A DNA stretch of 64,000 nucleotides from Desulfatiglans sp. (GTDB taxonomy: Bacteria; Desulfobacterota; DSM-4660; Desulfatiglandales; HGW-15), in NCBI GenBank assembly GCA_012513605.1, contig JAAZBV010000156.1, positions 27,270-91,269 of the forward strand, in the 5' to 3' direction. The first letter of the stretch is position 1, and every line of letters begins with the position of its first letter. The position numbers and the translations under genes are program-made. Shown piece after piece: positions 27,846 through 36,373 of this stretch. Under the pieces are notes generated by a model. The model ran no database searches. It worked only from the letters and a program-made list of their open reading frames with translations, and was not told the DNA's origin.

Positions 27846-28445
27846 ATGAAGTGTAAAAACCATCCAAACCGTAATGCTGATAAATTCTGTGCAAGCTGCA
27901 ACATACCTGTATGTGATGACTGCGCTGAAGAGGTGAAACCGGGGCAGTATCTGTGCTTTAACTGCGCGATGCTCCAGACAGTATCTGGTGCGGGCGGTTC
28001 ACTTGTGGAAAAAAAGAAAAAGGCGCTGGAAAAAGAACATGAAAAAAAGAAAACAACCTGGGGGCCTTTTCATTATTTTGTACTCCTGTCCTGTGTACTT
28101 ATAAGCGTAATGTGGGTGGTTATACTCTTTGGCGGTGAAAGTGCGCCCGGGCAGAAGATGGATTACTCTAAAAAGGGAAGGGTATTGCTTTTTATGGTGG
28201 ATAGTTCAATCAGGCGTTATCACCATTATGAAAACAAAGAATATCCTGATGATTTATTTGTATTGGTCCCTAAATATCTTCGCATGGCAAAAGAAGACCT
28301 GCACTATCTGAATGGGCTTATTTATAGAAAGGAGCCTGTTACAGGGTATACCCTTTCTCTTGCTGAATCTGAGCCTGGAAGCATGAATATAATTCTATCT
28401 CCTCAGGGCATTAAATATGGGGCAGAGAAGGGAGGGGTAGAATAA
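27846..28445 (+). CDS. B-box-like zinc-finger single-pass membrane protein
   Basis: A 199-residue protein. Residues 1-45 hold a B-box-type zinc finger (CKNHPNRNADKFCASCNIPVC, then CFNC), followed by a charged Lys/Glu helix, one transmembrane segment near 80-98 (YFVLLSCVLISVMWVVILF), and an extracytoplasmic domain of about 95 residues with HHYENKEYPDDLFVLVPKYL, which resembles the globular part of pseudopilins. Its stop overlaps the prepilin ATG by one base, so the two are translationally coupled. Function is not known; linking the zinc-ribbon ATPase to the pilin-like system is an inference from position. Confidence 0.7.
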   Translation: MKCKNHPNRNADKFCASCNIPVCDDCAEEVKPGQYLCFNCAMLQTVSGAGGSLVEKKKKALEKEHEKKKTTWGPFHYFVLLSCVLISVMWVVILFGGESAPGQKMDYSKKGRVLLFMVDSSIRRYHHYENKEYPDDLFVLVPKYLRMAKEDLHYLNGLIYRKEPVTGYTLSLAESEPGSMNIILSPQGIKYGAEKGGVE

Positions 28446-28894
28446 TGACCTTGAATAAAAAAGGGTTTACACTTGTAGAGATGATGGTTGTGTTTGCAAT
28501 CATAGGCATCCTGGCGGCAACCGCCATACCTGCCTACAGTGTAATAAGGCAGAGGATATATGGCTCAGAGGCCAAGGTCATGCTCTATCAGATAATCAAT
28601 GCCCAGATTGCATATTATCTGGAAAATAATGAGTATTTTAAGATAGGTGAAACTCTTAGTGTGTATCATGATGGAGCTAAACCAGAAAATGCGCGGGACG
28701 AGATTTATAAAAATCTGCATCTCGAAATCCCTAAAGGTCATTTTGTAGAATACGAACTACGTGTTGATGAAAATGGTGATTTTAATCTGATAATATCTTC
28801 ATCCCCTGATGCGAATTTTACTTTATTCGATGGTGCCTCTGTTGTAATGGCCACACTCTATAAAAATGGAAACGTGGAGATAGTTTTTCCGTAA
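28445..28894 (+). CDS. Type IV prepilin-like protein
   Basis: A 149-residue prepilin. The leader MTLNKKG is cut before FTLVEMMVVFAIIGILAATAIPAY, giving a mature N-terminal Phe and the conserved Glu5; this is the PilD recognition pattern. The rest is a small globular domain with YEIYKNL and DENGDFNLIISSSPD strands. No PilC, PilD or other minor pilin gene is adjacent, so assembly must use proteins encoded elsewhere. It is coupled to the zinc-finger membrane protein gene upstream and shares its orientation with the ATPase gene. Confidence 0.9.
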   Translation: MTLNKKGFTLVEMMVVFAIIGILAATAIPAYSVIRQRIYGSEAKVMLYQIINAQIAYYLENNEYFKIGETLSVYHDGAKPENARDEIYKNLHLEIPKGHFVEYELRVDENGDFNLIISSSPDANFTLFDGASVVMATLYKNGNVEIVFP

Positions 28895-28988
28895 TCTGAT
28901 TAATAGATGTAAAATATTCCAATATTTAGATATAAATAACTCTATTTTGGCGTGTTAATGTAAGAATTGTAAGGCTAAGCTGATTTTT

Positions 28989-30500
28989 ATGAATCTTGAA
29001 TCTCTCCTGAATAACCTGATTACCAGCGGTCTTCATATCACTGATCCTGATATCAATAAAAAACATAAGGTACTGAATATCTTTCAGATGGCATTGATTA
29101 TCATTGCCCCTCTGGCAGGCCTGTTTTTCAGGATATCAACAGGGGACAGCCTCCTGTTTTTTGCATCAATTATGACTGCTGCCCTCATGGCAGCGGGGAT
29201 TATGCTCCTAAGAAAGAGCGGAAACCTTGTTATCTGCGGCAATTATGCCATTTTTATCTTATGGGCATTCATATCCATCATATCCTGGAAGACCGGGGCC
29301 ATTTCCATTGATGGCATCATCAACCCATCCTGGATATTGAATGCAGGGCTGATACTCCTGGCAATATTCCTCAATGGATATCTTTCAGGTACAATATGGG
29401 CAGCCCTGATATTTGTCCAGACAGGCATAATCATCTTTCTTTTCCGCAAAGGATACCTTTTTACAAGTATTATTCCACCAGACATTGCCGCTACATATTT
29501 CATGGGCGTTTACCTGTTATGCCTCCTATTCATCCTTCTTTTTGCCTTTTTGTTTGAGAAGGAAAAAAGCGATGCCATGATCAGGGAACAGGGGAAATCA
29601 CAGACCATAAGAGAATCTAAAAGGTATATGGATGATATATTTGACAGGTACCCTTTACCGACCTTTGTACTGGATAAAAGGCACAGGGTTATCCAGTGGA
29701 ACAGGGCATGCAGTGGAATATCCGGCATATCCGGTGAAGATGCCTTAGGCAAAAGGGTCTGGGAAGGCTTTCATATGAGCGGTCATGAGAGTAGCATGGC
29801 CGATATACTGCTTGAAGATATTGATTCAATATCAGGGCTCTTTAAAGAAGAGGTTGTATCATCTGACAAGGGATGGTTTGAACTTAATACAATTCTGCCC
29901 GGGCTTCATGGGGGGACAAGGGCAATAATAACCGCGGCCCCTATTTATGACGAAAATAATGATATCAGGGGCGCAATCCAGACCATACAGGAGATGAAAC
30001 ATATTCAGGTAGAGGGCGGTGTACAGGATTATCTTGATGAGGCATTTCCAAGGGCGGTCTTCAAGGTAGATATAAAAGGAAAGATTACATTCTGGAACAG
30101 GGCATGCACTGAGCTGTTCGGATTTGATATAGATGAAATGGCAGGGCGAAGTCCGCTGGATATTATTGATAAGGATTACCGACCCCTGTTTAAAAATATA
30201 TTTGTAAAGGTCTTTAAGGGTGAATCATTTCCTGATCAGGAATTGAGGTATGTATCAAAACAGGATAACCCTGTTTATGCTATTGTAAGGATATTCTCCT
30301 GTCATAACCCGGAAAAAGGGCAGATGGAATGCGTCTTGATAAATACAGATATTACTGCCATACAGCTAAAATTGTTAAAAATGAAACAGCTTGTATCAGA
30401 GGGCAAAGAAAAATATCGGGCCCTTTCAGAAGAGTATGACCTGTTCAGAAAAAACATATCCAATTTTGTCCGGAAAAAAGATAACCCGTCAGCAGAATAG
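28989..30500 (+). CDS. Membrane PAS-domain sensor without recognised output domain
   Basis: A 503-residue protein. The first 195 residues hold about six transmembrane helices in a MASE-like arrangement. Two PAS domains follow: RYMDDIFDRYPLPTFVLDKRHRVIQWNRACSG from about 210, and a second near 345-460 (DIKGKITFWNRACTELFG, then DIDEMAGRSPLDI). The C-terminus is a short coiled segment (KLLKMKQLVSEGKEKYRALSEEYDLF) and then ends. No histidine kinase, GGDEF or methyl-accepting region is present, so it must signal through another protein, or the gene has lost its output module. It follows the prepilin gene by 94 bases. Confidence 0.8.
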   Translation: MNLESLLNNLITSGLHITDPDINKKHKVLNIFQMALIIIAPLAGLFFRISTGDSLLFFASIMTAALMAAGIMLLRKSGNLVICGNYAIFILWAFISIISWKTGAISIDGIINPSWILNAGLILLAIFLNGYLSGTIWAALIFVQTGIIIFLFRKGYLFTSIIPPDIAATYFMGVYLLCLLFILLFAFLFEKEKSDAMIREQGKSQTIRESKRYMDDIFDRYPLPTFVLDKRHRVIQWNRACSGISGISGEDALGKRVWEGFHMSGHESSMADILLEDIDSISGLFKEEVVSSDKGWFELNTILPGLHGGTRAIITAAPIYDENNDIRGAIQTIQEMKHIQVEGGVQDYLDEAFPRAVFKVDIKGKITFWNRACTELFGFDIDEMAGRSPLDIIDKDYRPLFKNIFVKVFKGESFPDQELRYVSKQDNPVYAIVRIFSCHNPEKGQMECVLINTDITAIQLKLLKMKQLVSEGKEKYRALSEEYDLFRKNISNFVRKKDNPSAE

Positions 30501-30512
30501 ATAAGGGTTTAA

Positions 30513-30869
30513 CTACCAGAGCCAGTCACCGTTTGAGTCCCACCTGCTGTTGACATTCACACCAACTTTGGAAAGTATGTGATGAAATAGAAAGCGCCTG
30601 TTTCCACTGAAGTAACCAAGGTCTATGTCATACTGGTGGGGCTCATATCCTTCCTGAATAGCCTCTGATAAAGAGATGGTTTTTGCTGTTTTACCCATGA
30701 GGCACTTATAGCCCCCAAATATTGAATGGTAAACTTTGTCCTCTTCGGTCACGATTACAACTGTATTATCCGGGGGGCTTTCCTCGACTGTTATAAAAAT
30801 GCTCATAAAAAGCCCGATCATAACAAGACTTAAAAATATAACCACAGCTATTTTATGAATTTTTTTCAT
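30513..30869 (-). CDS. Small secreted or anchored protein of unknown function
   Basis: A 118-residue protein with a signal anchor at residues 6-28 (IAVVIFLSLVMIGLFMSIF) and an extracytoplasmic domain. The pattern VYHSIFGGYKCLMGKT followed by ISLSEAIQEGYEPH resembles the small metal-binding Ada-like modules (VYH...C...A...GY.PC), but the second Cys is replaced by His. AAAGGAG lies eight bases before the ATG. It is convergent with the PAS gene (12-base gap) and lies downstream of the DUF1178 gene on the minus strand. No specific function can be assigned. Confidence 0.65.
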   Translation of the reverse strand: MKKIHKIAVVIFLSLVMIGLFMSIFITVEESPPDNTVVIVTEEDKVYHSIFGGYKCLMGKTAKTISLSEAIQEGYEPHQYDIDLGYFSGNRRFLFHHILSKVGVNVNSRWDSNGDWLW

Positions 30870-30984
30870 CCCCAGAGCTCCTTTACAGGGCCATTTAACC
30901 GGATACTTTACATTGTTTAAGTGTATTACTATATCCGCACCAGTAAAGTCAATCGGCCTTTAATTGAAATAACAGGAATCCGGA

Positions 30985-31407
30985 TTAATTTTCATCGTTT
31001 TTTTTATCCGGTTCCGGGAATTTTATAAAATGAACACCCTCATCCTCTAATATCTTTTCCTCTTCCCTGGTTGCTGTACCTCTTATATTTCGTGCCTCTG
31101 TTGCTCCATAATGTATTTTTAATGCCTCTTTTGTAAATTGAGTACCAGTATCTTCAAATTCATTCTGGATATAGTTCACTATCTCCATTGCGAGTTTCTG
31201 ATAATCAATGGGTAGACTCGGGTTTTTCTTATCGGATCTTGTGGAGGATTTCATGGCAACAGGCGAAAGTAACCGTTTTACCTTAGTGTTTTCACATATG
31301 GGGCAGCTAATCAGGCGCTTTGCGCCCTGCCTTTCATAGGATTCAAGATTATCAAACCACCCTTCAAAGGTATGTCCATTTGCGCACATAAGGTCAAATG
31401 CTATCAT
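30985..31407 (-). CDS. DUF1178 family zinc-ribbon protein
   Basis: A 140-residue protein with the DUF1178 pattern: MIAFDLMCANGHTFEGWFDN at the start, CPICENTKVKRLLSP near residue 35, and a C-terminal half with ATREEEKILEDEGV. The two CxxC-like pairs likely bind zinc. The family is widespread in Proteobacteria but of unknown function. AGGA precedes the ATG by seven bases. Confidence 0.88.
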   Translation of the reverse strand: MIAFDLMCANGHTFEGWFDNLESYERQGAKRLISCPICENTKVKRLLSPVAMKSSTRSDKKNPSLPIDYQKLAMEIVNYIQNEFEDTGTQFTKEALKIHYGATEARNIRGTATREEEKILEDEGVHFIKFPEPDKKNDEN

Positions 31408-31554
31408 TTTTATATCCTGTTCTGTATATGCATGGATCTTTTTATATTTACAGCTTAACCTGTGTTATAAAATTATACAATTATAGAAATACACTATCAG
31501 ATTAGTTCATGGTTTGTCCACAGGCTTCTGAAATTATTGAGGTAAAAAGGTGTT

Positions 31555-31731
31555 ATGGTTAAACATGAAGATCTATTTCATGCATCACCAGATTTGTGTT
31601 ATAGAGTATGTAGTGAAAAACAGGTTGCTGCCGATATCCGGTATCCAAGATTTATGAAAAGAAAAGACCCCGGTTATCTTCTTATTAATAATAGATCAGC
31701 AAAGGGGCATAAAACTGGACACCTTTTCTAA
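31555..31731 (+). CDS. Small unknown ORF overlapping the start of rsmG
   Basis: A 58-codon frame beginning MVKHEDLFHASPDLCYRVC and ending NRSAKGHKTGHLF. AAAAGG lies four bases before the ATG, a good ribosome site. It overlaps the likely CTG start of rsmG by 17 bases in another frame, so its translation could control or couple to rsmG. The peptide is basic with two Cys and no membrane segment, and I do not recognise it. It may be a true small gene, a leader peptide, or chance. Confidence 0.4.
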   Translation: MVKHEDLFHASPDLCYRVCSEKQVAADIRYPRFMKRKDPGYLLINNRSAKGHKTGHLF

Positions 31732-32383
31732 AGAAAAAGAGATAATTACAAAAAGAATAAGCGAATACGGAATAGAGCTGACCTCTCATCAGGTTGATTT
31801 GCTGGGTATATTTTTAAACACCCTTATCGAGTGGAATAACAAGATCAATCTTACAGGCATATCCGACCGCATGAGGATTATAGATGAGCTTATCATTGAT
31901 TCGCTTATCCCTGTCCCGCATCTACCCAGTGAGGGTAACCTTGTAGATATTGGAAGCGGCGCAGGGTTCCCTGCCATAATAATCAAGATAGCAATGCCTG
32001 GACTTAAAATCAGGTTGATCGAGGCAAATGGTAAAAAGGTTAGTTTTTTAAGGTATGTCATACATTCTCTCAAGCTAAAGGATATAGAGCCAATTAACAA
32101 ACGTATCGAAAATATTACAGATGAAATCAGGGAGTGGGGATGTGACATGGTTACATCCAGGGCTATGACAGGGCTCACTGATGTCATCAGGCTTTCAAGT
32201 CCTTTATTAAAAAATGGAGGTTTTCTTGTAGGGTTTCTTGGCAAAAACAGGGAACAAGAATTTGCTAATGCGAGAGCATTGATGGAGCATTACAATCTTC
32301 ATACACATAAGACAATCAACTATACCCTGTCAGACAAGGATGCAGAGAGGGCAATTGTAGTTTTACAAAAATTGGGGTTATGA
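31715..32383 (+). CDS. rsmG: 16S rRNA (guanine-527-N7)-methyltransferase
   Basis: A SAM-dependent methyltransferase that modifies G527 of 16S rRNA. Seen are WNNKINLTGISDRMRIIDELIIDSL, the SAM loop LVDIGSGAGFPAI and VTSRAMTGL. A short start at TTG 31799 would remove the first helix. Extending the frame upstream gives DTFSKEKEIITKRISEYGIEL, which fits the family N-terminus, and CTG at 31715 has AAAGGGG seven bases before it. With that start the protein is 222 residues, normal for RsmG. The unusual CTG start is an inference. No gidA/mnmG or parA gene is adjacent, unlike in many bacteria. Confidence 0.9.
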   Translation: MDTFSKEKEIITKRISEYGIELTSHQVDLLGIFLNTLIEWNNKINLTGISDRMRIIDELIIDSLIPVPHLPSEGNLVDIGSGAGFPAIIIKIAMPGLKIRLIEANGKKVSFLRYVIHSLKLKDIEPINKRIENITDEIREWGCDMVTSRAMTGLTDVIRLSSPLLKNGGFLVGFLGKNREQEFANARALMEHYNLHTHKTINYTLSDKDAERAIVVLQKLGL

Positions 32384-32399
32384 TAATGATCGTTCCTCG

Positions 32400-32552
32400 A
32401 TGAATGAATTCGATAGCTTTAAGATAACAAATTCGGACTTCAAGCTGGGGAAGTATGTTATTCAATCTAACAGGGATTTGCTAAATGTCAATGTAAGAGC
32501 CTGGAGATACAAAGGTTTTTTGCTTATTGATTTTATAACGATTTTCCAATAA
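32400..32552 (+). CDS. Possible 50-codon ORF of unknown function
   Basis: A frame starting MNEFDSFKITNSDFKLGKYV and ending FLLIDFITIF, lying 17 bases after rsmG and 29 bases before the antitoxin gene. No clear ribosome site is present. The residue mix is protein-like, but it matches no family I know. It may be a remnant or non-coding. Confidence 0.25.
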   Translation: MNEFDSFKITNSDFKLGKYVIQSNRDLLNVNVRAWRYKGFLLIDFITIFQ

Positions 32553-32581
32553 GCTTAGTGGCATTTTAAGAGAGGTATAAT

Positions 32582-32779
32582 ATGAATATTATGAAAAAAT
32601 ATATCGTAGATGAACATCGCACACCTAAAGAGGTAATCATACCTGTGGATGACTTTAGAAAAATTGAAGAATTGCTGGGCTGGGATCTTGATGATGAATC
32701 CATTCGAGAATTACGTGAGGCACGAAAGGACAGAGAAAGCGGAAATAAAGACGCATACGTTGATCTGGAATCATTATAA
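32582..32779 (+). CDS. Type II antitoxin (RelB/Phd-like)
   Basis: A 65-residue acidic protein: MKKYIVDEHRTPKEVIIPVDDFRKIEELLGWDL with an ensuing Glu/Arg-rich helix. The short beta start and EVIIPVDDFRKIEELL pattern fit small antitoxins paired with RelE/ParE toxins. AGAGG precedes the ATG. Its stop overlaps the ATG of the next gene by one base, the usual toxin-antitoxin arrangement, and it probably neutralises that product. Confidence 0.7.
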   Translation: MNIMKKYIVDEHRTPKEVIIPVDDFRKIEELLGWDLDDESIRELREARKDRESGNKDAYVDLESL

Positions 32780-32985
32780 TGGCTAAAGTAATAGTCCACC
32801 ACAATGCAGTAAAATACCTAAAACATCTCCCCAAAGAAATAAAAGATAAAATCAAAGAAATACTCAAGCAAATAGAAAGTGACCCCCTGAATTACCCAGA
32901 TATAAAGCAGATTGACCTCGCAGGTCGTTTACCTGATGAATGGCGGGAATATAATAAGGAGCTTATACCTGTTTACAATAATTAA
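32779..32985 (+). CDS. RelE/ParE-type toxin, apparently C-terminally shortened
   Basis: A 68-residue protein whose first 45 residues, KVIVHHNAVKYLKHLPKEIK followed by DKIKEILKQIESDPLNYPD, are a typical RelE-family start with the two-helix hairpin. RelE toxins are usually 85-95 residues and end in beta strands bearing catalytic Arg/Tyr (RVIY-like). Here those strands are replaced by GRLPDEWREYNKELIPVYNN, and no continuation was found in another frame. It may be inactive or a variant. It is translationally coupled to the antitoxin gene. Confidence 0.6.
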   Translation: MAKVIVHHNAVKYLKHLPKEIKDKIKEILKQIESDPLNYPDIKQIDLAGRLPDEWREYNKELIPVYNN

Positions 32986-33032
32986 AAATACAAATTAAAC
33001 TATGCTGAACAGCATATCAGGAGCATTTAAAT

Positions 33033-35381
33033 TTGAATAGATATATAAAAATCATAATCTGGGTCGTAGCTATCGGAGCGGTATTCGCATCAATAATCGG
33101 AGGATCGTTATGGTATTTCTGGTCAAGTAACCTTCCCTATAGTGGAACCCTTGATGAATATAATCCTCCTGTTATCACCGAGGTATACAGCGCTGAAGGG
33201 GAGGTGATCGGCAGGTTCTGGAAAGAAAAAAGGATAGTTCTCCCCCTTGAAGAGATGCCAAAAAACCTGATCAACGCCTTTTTGGCTGCCGAGGATGGCC
33301 AGTTTTATAAACATAAGGGTATAAGTATTACTGGCATTATAAGGTCAGTTATAAAAAACCAGCTAGCAGGGAGAAAAAAGCAGGGAGCAAGCACCATCAC
33401 ACAGCAGGTGGCCAGATTACTCCTGTTAAAGAGCCAGGAAAAGCAATACAAGAGAAAGGTAAGGGAGATAATCCTCTCATTTCAGATAGAAAAGAAATAT
33501 TCAAAGGAAAAGATACTTTTTCTGTACCTGAACGAGATATACCTTGGAAGCGGTGCGTATGGTGTTGAATCTGCTGCAAGAACATACTTTAATAAAGGTG
33601 TTGCTGAACTGAACCTTGCTGAATGCGCCATGCTTGGAGGGCTCTATCAGGCGCCAACAAATTATTCTCCTATAAACAACTTTGAAAAGGCCAAAATCAG
33701 ACAGAAATATACACTTAACAGGATGGTTCATGATGGCTTCATAACAGAGGCTGAGAGAAAGGAGGCCCTTGAGACACCCATTATCATAAGTAAAGAACAG
33801 GAGAACACCTTTGATCGAAGCCCCCATTTTACAGAGCATGTACGAAGATATCTTGAGAACAGGTATGGAAGAGATCTTCTTTACAGCGGCGGACTTAAGG
33901 TTTACACAACAGCAAGTCTTGATCTTCAGCAGAAGGCTGTAAAGGCCCTTGAAAAGGGTCTCAGGGAGCTGGATAAAAGAGAAGGTTACAGGGGGCCAAT
34001 GGCGACCGCCACACCTGATGAATATGACCGTGTAAGAAAAGAGGCAGATGATATCTTCAGGAAGAGCCCGCCTGTAGAAGGTATGACAGTAAAAGGGATT
34101 GTTTCAGAGATAAATGATGATACAGGAGAGGCTACTGTGTTAACAGGCAACCTCAAGTGTCTCCTTGCCTTTGAAGGAATGAAATGGGCAAAGGCCTATA
34201 AACCGGGTGGAGCATATTCACCCCTGCCTAAAAGGATCAGTGATTCAATCAGTCAGGGCGATGTCATCCTGTGCCGGCTTGAAAAACCTGCACAGGAGCC
34301 ATTTGACTGGACGATCCTTCTTGATCAGGAGCCTGTGGTTCAGGGTGCGATTTATACCCTGGAAAATCAGACGGGCAGAGTGAGGGCAATGGTAGGGGGG
34401 TACAGTTTCAGTGCGAGCCAGTTTGACAGGGCAAATCAGGCCAGACGTCAGCCAGGGTCAGTGTTCAAATCCTTTATATACGCGGCAGCGCTTGATAATG
34501 GCATGACCCCTGCGACTGTTATTCTTGATACAGCATACTTATCCAGTCTTAATCCGGATGATGATATATGGCGCCCTAAAAACTACAAAGAGGAATTCCT
34601 CGGCCCCACCCTGTTCAGAAAGGGGCTTATACTCTCAAAGAATGTAATAACAGTAAAGATATTGAGGCAGATCGGGATACAGACAACCATTGATTATGCC
34701 CGCAGGATGGGTATTGAATCTGAACTGGGGCATGATCTTTCGCTTGCGCTCGGGACCTCAGGTGTTACCCTTAATGAGATAACCCGAGCCTATTCAGTGT
34801 TTGCCAATAATGGCATGCTTGTTGACCCCTACTACATTGAAAAGATAGAGAACAGGGAAGGGATTATTTTAGAAGAAAACAACCCGAGTATGAGTCAGGC
34901 AATACCGGATGACATAGCTTATATGATGACAGATATCTTAAAGGGTGTTGTCATGGAAGGGACAGGCAGGAGGGTAAGGGAGCTATCGAGGCCTGCAGCA
35001 GGAAAGACAGGCACCACCAATGACCTGAAAGACGCATGGTTTGTTGGTTATACACCTGAACTGATAACAGGTGTATGGGTGGGTTATGACTCAAATGTCT
35101 CTATGGGAAAAGAAGAGACAGGCTCAAGGGCTGCAAGCCCGATCTGGCTTTATTTTATGTCAGATGCCTTAAAAGACAGGCCTGTTCAGGATTTTGTAGC
35201 GCCAAAAAGTGTTGTATTTGCCAGGATAGACAAGGATACAGGGCTTCTCGCAAGCCCATACTCAAAGGAGACTGTGTTTCAGAGTTTTAGAAAAGGGACA
35301 GAGCCTACAGAGTATGCAACAAAACCTGAAGCGCCAAGGTCAGGGAACTTCTCAGAGTTTGATATTGATTTTTCCGATTAA
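33033..35381 (+). CDS. Bifunctional penicillin-binding protein 1A
   Basis: A 782-residue class A PBP that polymerises glycan chains and cross-links peptidoglycan. A transmembrane anchor spans residues 5-30. The GT51 glycosyltransferase has AAEDGQFYKHKGI with catalytic Glu87, and GASTITQQVARLLLL. An OB-like insert precedes the transpeptidase domain, which carries SVFK in RQPGSVFKSF (catalytic Ser), LSKN, and KTGTTN. All motifs are intact. The TTG start has AGGAG eight bases upstream. It stands alone between a toxin-antitoxin pair and the aldolase gene. Confidence 0.95.
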   Translation: MNRYIKIIIWVVAIGAVFASIIGGSLWYFWSSNLPYSGTLDEYNPPVITEVYSAEGEVIGRFWKEKRIVLPLEEMPKNLINAFLAAEDGQFYKHKGISITGIIRSVIKNQLAGRKKQGASTITQQVARLLLLKSQEKQYKRKVREIILSFQIEKKYSKEKILFLYLNEIYLGSGAYGVESAARTYFNKGVAELNLAECAMLGGLYQAPTNYSPINNFEKAKIRQKYTLNRMVHDGFITEAERKEALETPIIISKEQENTFDRSPHFTEHVRRYLENRYGRDLLYSGGLKVYTTASLDLQQKAVKALEKGLRELDKREGYRGPMATATPDEYDRVRKEADDIFRKSPPVEGMTVKGIVSEINDDTGEATVLTGNLKCLLAFEGMKWAKAYKPGGAYSPLPKRISDSISQGDVILCRLEKPAQEPFDWTILLDQEPVVQGAIYTLENQTGRVRAMVGGYSFSASQFDRANQARRQPGSVFKSFIYAAALDNGMTPATVILDTAYLSSLNPDDDIWRPKNYKEEFLGPTLFRKGLILSKNVITVKILRQIGIQTTIDYARRMGIESELGHDLSLALGTSGVTLNEITRAYSVFANNGMLVDPYYIEKIENREGIILEENNPSMSQAIPDDIAYMMTDILKGVVMEGTGRRVRELSRPAAGKTGTTNDLKDAWFVGYTPELITGVWVGYDSNVSMGKEETGSRAASPIWLYFMSDALKDRPVQDFVAPKSVVFARIDKDTGLLASPYSKETVFQSFRKGTEPTEYATKPEAPRSGNFSEFDIDFSD

Positions 35382-35528
35382 TAAGATTTGGGTACAGGTT
35401 TAATCATATTTTCAGTGGCTTACATGAGGCATTTAACACGGGATGTAAAAGATTCTCTGTCTGCATTGGTACTTATTCGAAAGGTGCAGATAATCGCATG
35501 CCTATAATGAATCATTAAGGAGATAAAA

Positions 35529-36365
35529 TTGAGCAGGGCAAAGGGATATGAAGATTTTGGTAAATCGGTTTTTGTTGAGGAGATGCTGGATGCTGCAAGG
35601 CTCATGTCTGAAAGAGGGTGGGCTGAAAGAAACGCCGGTAATATGAGCTGCATCATACCTGGCTCTGATGTTGTGAGATATTTTGACCCGGATCACGTAA
35701 AAAGGGTATTCCCTCTGGGTCTCAATATGAAAGAGCTTTCAGGCATGGTGATTCTTATTACGGCTGCAGGGTCATACTTCCGAAAGCTTAAAATTGACCC
35801 GGCTAAAGGCATGGGCGCTGTGAGGGTGTCACTGGATGGTAACAGGCTTGAGCTTTTATGGGGTTTTGAAAGTGGTGCATCTCCTACAAGCGAGATGCAC
35901 ATGCATTTTATGGGGCATATAAAACGTCTTAAAAAAGAGCTAAACCACAGGGTGATACTTCATACCCATGCAACCAATACTATAATAATGTCTGCAAATG
36001 GCGCGCTTGATGAAAAGGCATTTACACGTGCCCTGTGGAACATGCATTCTGAGTGTGTTGTTGTATTCCCTGAAGGAGTTGGCCTTGTGCCCTGGATGGT
36101 CCCCGGTACACAGGAGATAAGCTCTGCAACCGCTGAAAAACTTGAAGATTTCAGGCTTATCATATGGCCTCTGCATGGCATTATAGCTACAGGCAACTCA
36201 ATTGATGAGGCAATGGGGCTTATAGAGACGGTTGAAAAGACAGCTGAGATCTACATAAAAAGCATGGGGTTTGCTGACTCACTTAAACTTTTAACCGATA
36301 AGCAGGTGCTTGATACAGCTGCCCGTTTCAATCTAAAGCCAAGGCAAGGAATACTGGAATTATAG
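35529..36365 (+). CDS. rhaD: Rhamnulose-1-phosphate aldolase-like class II aldolase
   Basis: A 278-residue zinc aldolase closely resembling RhaD, which splits L-rhamnulose-1-phosphate to DHAP and lactaldehyde. Matching segments are GWAERNAGNMSC, ITAAGSYFRKL, the zinc-ligand HTHATN, ECVVVFPEGVGLVPWMVPGT and IIWPLHGI. The Glu of VVVFPEGVG sits where RhaD has Asp. The TTG start has AAGGAG six bases upstream. No rhamnose kinase, isomerase or transporter gene lies in the window, so the physiological substrate may differ. It is convergent with a histidine kinase gene (8-base gap). Confidence 0.85.
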   Translation: MSRAKGYEDFGKSVFVEEMLDAARLMSERGWAERNAGNMSCIIPGSDVVRYFDPDHVKRVFPLGLNMKELSGMVILITAAGSYFRKLKIDPAKGMGAVRVSLDGNRLELLWGFESGASPTSEMHMHFMGHIKRLKKELNHRVILHTHATNTIIMSANGALDEKAFTRALWNMHSECVVVFPEGVGLVPWMVPGTQEISSATAEKLEDFRLIIWPLHGIIATGNSIDEAMGLIETVEKTAEIYIKSMGFADSLKLLTDKQVLDTAARFNLKPRQGILEL

Positions 36366-36373
36366 TGTAAAGC

